Below, one piece after another: positions 62,079 to 64,000 of a stretch of 64,000 bases of DNA; the stretch's first letter is position 1; every line of letters starts with the position of its first letter. The notes beneath the pieces were generated by a model. That model was not told the DNA's origin. It did no database searches and was given only the letters and a program-made list of their open reading frames with translations. The translations under genes were made by a program, and so were the position numbers. Source of the stretch: an uncultured Erysipelotrichaceae bacterium (lineage in GTDB: Bacteria; Bacillota_I; Bacilli_A; RFN20; CAG-826); the NCBI GenBank assembly GCA_947166565.1, contig CAMVEL010000004.1, positions 27,962-91,961 of the forward strand. The letters run 5' to 3'.

Positions 62079-63809
62079 TTAGATCTTTTCGACTACGAAT
62101 TTGATTTTGCTCTTGTTGACATCGAGAACCGTGACGGTGAAATCGATCGTGCAGTTTGGATCAACCTCGCGGGTCGCTGGGTTCTGGGCCTTGTTCCAAA
62201 GGTTGGAATAGGATGGCATCAAGTAGTAGTAGTCGTTGAATTCCTCTCCAAGGACCGAATCGTAATATGGGGTGAGGTCGAAGGAGAAGCCTTTGGTGAA
62301 GAGATCGCTGTTGCCGGAATTGCCTTTGCTGTTAAGGAGGTTCTTTTCCTTGGTGAAACCGGAAGCCTGCATGATGTTGATCATATACATCGAGCGGGAA
62401 GTATTGGTTTCGGGGTTATCGAAGGTGTCCCTCCAGTTGGCATATCCACGTCCAGAAGGGGTGTTCAAGACACGCATCTGGGTAGCGGTAGCAACCTTTT
62501 CTGGGGTATCGAGGATTTCGGTTGGCTTATTCTTATAGGCACGGGCATCGACGTGGGTGATACGAAGACCTGGCTTGGTGTAGCCGGTGGTGCTTTGGTA
62601 ACCTTCCTTATAATCCTTTTCGCATAGACCGACAGGGGCCATGAATTCGAGGAGGAAGTACTCGTCGTAGCAGGTTCCGTTGAAATCCGGCGAAGGAATG
62701 ATTACGGCTTGGCCACTTGTGGTGGTTGGCTCCATCTCGATATAGGCGTTATCGTCAACGACATATGGGGCGAGCCAAGCATATTGCCATTTGGAGAAGG
62801 CGTTTTGGTCACCAATGTTGTGGTCTTGCATATCGACTCCACCTAAAGGCGAGGAGGTGTCATCATAGTTGTAGTAGTCATCGATACCGAAGATATGGCC
62901 GGTTTCGTGGATGAATGTATGGCCGTCGGTACCAGGGGCATAGCCAGAGCCTTCGTCCATGAAGTCGATGGAAGCCCAGGCATAGCACATCGGGGTGGGG
63001 TTGCTCTTGTTCGGGCGGTTGCTCGTGCGGGAGACATAAGCCCAATAGTTATTGCCGGACGCGCTTGTTTCATAAGCGTGGATTGGGGCGGAATAGACGA
63101 TCCAGATGGTGTCGATATAGCCGTCTCCATCCTGGTCAAACCATTTCCAATCGTGGGCGTCTGCACCAAGGGCGCCATGGTTTTCTTTCGCGTATTCGGT
63201 GGTATAGAAGCTTTGAATATCGCGTAATGCCTGAGTGGAATCATAATCCTTTGGCTTCTTCCCTGGACGATACCAGCCACCATTGGAACGCATAACGGTT
63301 CCGGTGACGGTGCATTTTCCAAACGAAGAGGTCTCATAATAGGATTTGACCGATTGCCAACCGGTTTCCTCGGCCTCGCCGAAGAAAATCTTTTCGATTT
63401 GGTTCAACCTTTCCTCCGTTTGGGCAGCCGTGCGGCCGCTAGCCACGATGGAAGGATTGGCCGGCGAAATGGTATCATCGTCCTCAAGTCCTAAAGGAAC
63501 GACGAGGATACGCTGTTCTCCTAACGGAGTTAAGCAAGGCGTGCCACCGTTTTCCTCAAGAATACGGCGGGAGAGGATCTGATCGTTGCCCGCGGCATCC
63601 TTAAAGGTGTTCGTACCTTTGTCGAAGTCTTCCAATTTCTTATAGGAAGCATATTTGCTGTCGATGGTCTCGGTTGAGGAAGTGGAGGAGCTGACGTCAC
63701 TCTCACTCTTGGTTGTTGAGCCACTGTCTTGGGCTGGGGTTCCACCGCAGGAAGCGAGGCTAACTGCGAGAAGACTCATCCCTAGACGCATTAATTGTTT
63801 TCTCTGCAT
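62079..63809 (-). CDS. M6-family metalloprotease lipoprotein 3
   Basis: 576 residues: lipobox SLASC (Cys21), Ser/Thr linker to about 50, then an M6 domain with HTFIHETGHIFGIDDYYNYD (HExxHxxGxxD zinc site), GVDMQDHNIGDQNAFSKWQYAWLAP and a C-terminal domain containing GLRITHVDARAY. More distant from the M6 pair at 38.8-43.0 kb than those are from each other. AAAGGAG precedes the start, and TATAAT lies on the minus strand at 63836-63841. Surface Zn protease. Confidence 0.88.
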   Translation of the reverse strand: MQRKQLMRLGMSLLAVSLASCGGTPAQDSGSTTKSESDVSSSTSSTETIDSKYASYKKLEDFDKGTNTFKDAAGNDQILSRRILEENGGTPCLTPLGEQRILVVPLGLEDDDTISPANPSIVASGRTAAQTEERLNQIEKIFFGEAEETGWQSVKSYYETSSFGKCTVTGTVMRSNGGWYRPGKKPKDYDSTQALRDIQSFYTTEYAKENHGALGADAHDWKWFDQDGDGYIDTIWIVYSAPIHAYETSASGNNYWAYVSRTSNRPNKSNPTPMCYAWASIDFMDEGSGYAPGTDGHTFIHETGHIFGIDDYYNYDDTSSPLGGVDMQDHNIGDQNAFSKWQYAWLAPYVVDDNAYIEMEPTTTSGQAVIIPSPDFNGTCYDEYFLLEFMAPVGLCEKDYKEGYQSTTGYTKPGLRITHVDARAYKNKPTEILDTPEKVATATQMRVLNTPSGRGYANWRDTFDNPETNTSRSMYMINIMQASGFTKEKNLLNSKGNSGNSDLFTKGFSFDLTPYYDSVLGEEFNDYYYLMPSYSNLWNKAQNPATREVDPNCTIDFTVTVLDVNKSKIKFVVEKI

Positions 63810-63835
63810 AGGGTTCTCCTTTGAAAAGCCTTGAT

Positions 63836-63841
63836 ATTATA
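63836..63841 (-). promoter_or_regulatory. -10 box of M6 protease 3
   Basis: TATAAT on the minus strand, 27 nt upstream of the start codon, with AAAGGAG in the leader. Confidence 0.5.
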
Positions 63842-63964
63842 GAGTCGCGCTAAAGTTTGTCATCCATAAATTTATAAGCATATGTCTTCAAGAAATAGTC
63901 GCGACGCGTCTATGCATGCATCATGCGCGCAACATGAATAAATATAATTGACTTTCACGTTTTT

Positions 63965-63996
63965 TTGACACTATGACTTTTACTTATAGTAAAAGT
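63965..63996 (+). promoter_or_regulatory. Promoter and 9-3-9 palindrome at the window end
   Basis: TTGACA (63965-63970) is followed by a perfect palindrome ACTTTTACT-TAT-AGTAAAAGT (63976-63996) that would cover the -10 region (TATAGT). A repressor operator for a gene starting beyond the window is likely. Confidence 0.45.
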
Positions 63997-64000
63997 TTCG

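Overview
The window looks like a chromosomal segment of an anaerobic, host-associated Firmicute close to the Mollicutes (an uncultured gut Bacilli lineage of the RF39/Izemoplasma/Erysipelotrichales kind; this placement is inference). The reasons are an EF-G/EF-Tu pair of firmicute type, many Cys-anchored lipoproteins with Ser/Thr/Glu-rich linkers, pyruvate:ferredoxin oxidoreductase, AGGAGG-type Shine-Dalgarno sites, and Opp and sugar-type ABC transporters with mycoplasma-like inserted domains. TGA is a stop codon here (it ends tuf, znuA and a permease gene), so the code is standard, not the Mycoplasma code. No transposase, integrase, CRISPR array, rRNA or plasmid function was seen.

Layout: 0-2.1 kb, end of fusA and tuf. 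2.2-7.4 kb, small lipoprotein, secreted subtilisin-like protease A with its partner lipoprotein, and an RDD membrane protein. 7.45-18.4 kb, mostly minus strand: a sugar-type ABC operon (two RDD proteins, ATPase, two permeases, solute-binding protein, small membrane protein) that is split by a plus-strand protease B/lipoprotein pair at 9.5-12.8 kb. 18.8-30.4 kb, a paralogous ABC operon: large surface membrane protein, ATPase with a ~270-residue insertion, two permeases, two solute-binding lipoproteins and a thermonuclease lipoprotein. 30.4-38.6 kb, zinc-ribbon membrane protein, giant Big_2/OB-like lipoprotein interrupted by an in-frame stop, an RDD pair and a 5'-nucleotidase-like lipoprotein. 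38.7-43.0 kb, two M6 metalloprotease lipoproteins. 43.1-46.2 kb, tRNA-Lys and a zinc operon (Fur-family regulator, znuA, znuC, znuB) with a palindromic operator. 46.2-50.5 kb, a small basic protein and nifJ. 50.5-52.4 kb, an orphan fragment, a Gpi18-like glycosyltransferase and tRNA-Pro. 52.6-62 kb, oppA-oppBCDF with inserted domains plus a DUF3899-like protein. 62-64 kb, a third M6 protease.

How the parts fit: five secreted or surface proteases feed peptides to Opp; a surface nuclease and a 5'-nucleotidase-like enzyme sit with or near a sugar-type ABC transporter in an arrangement I recall from mycoplasma nuclease/ABC loci, suggesting nucleic-acid scavenging; PFOR handles fermentative pyruvate oxidation; the zinc operon would supply the Zn-proteases. 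The most unusual feature is the pair of protease-lipoprotein modules: their C-terminal halves are identical over about 1.37 kb of DNA, much more GC-rich than the rest, while the catalytic domains and the translationally coupled partner lipoproteins have diverged. Several transcription units also appear leaderless, with a -10 box only 6 nt before the ATG.
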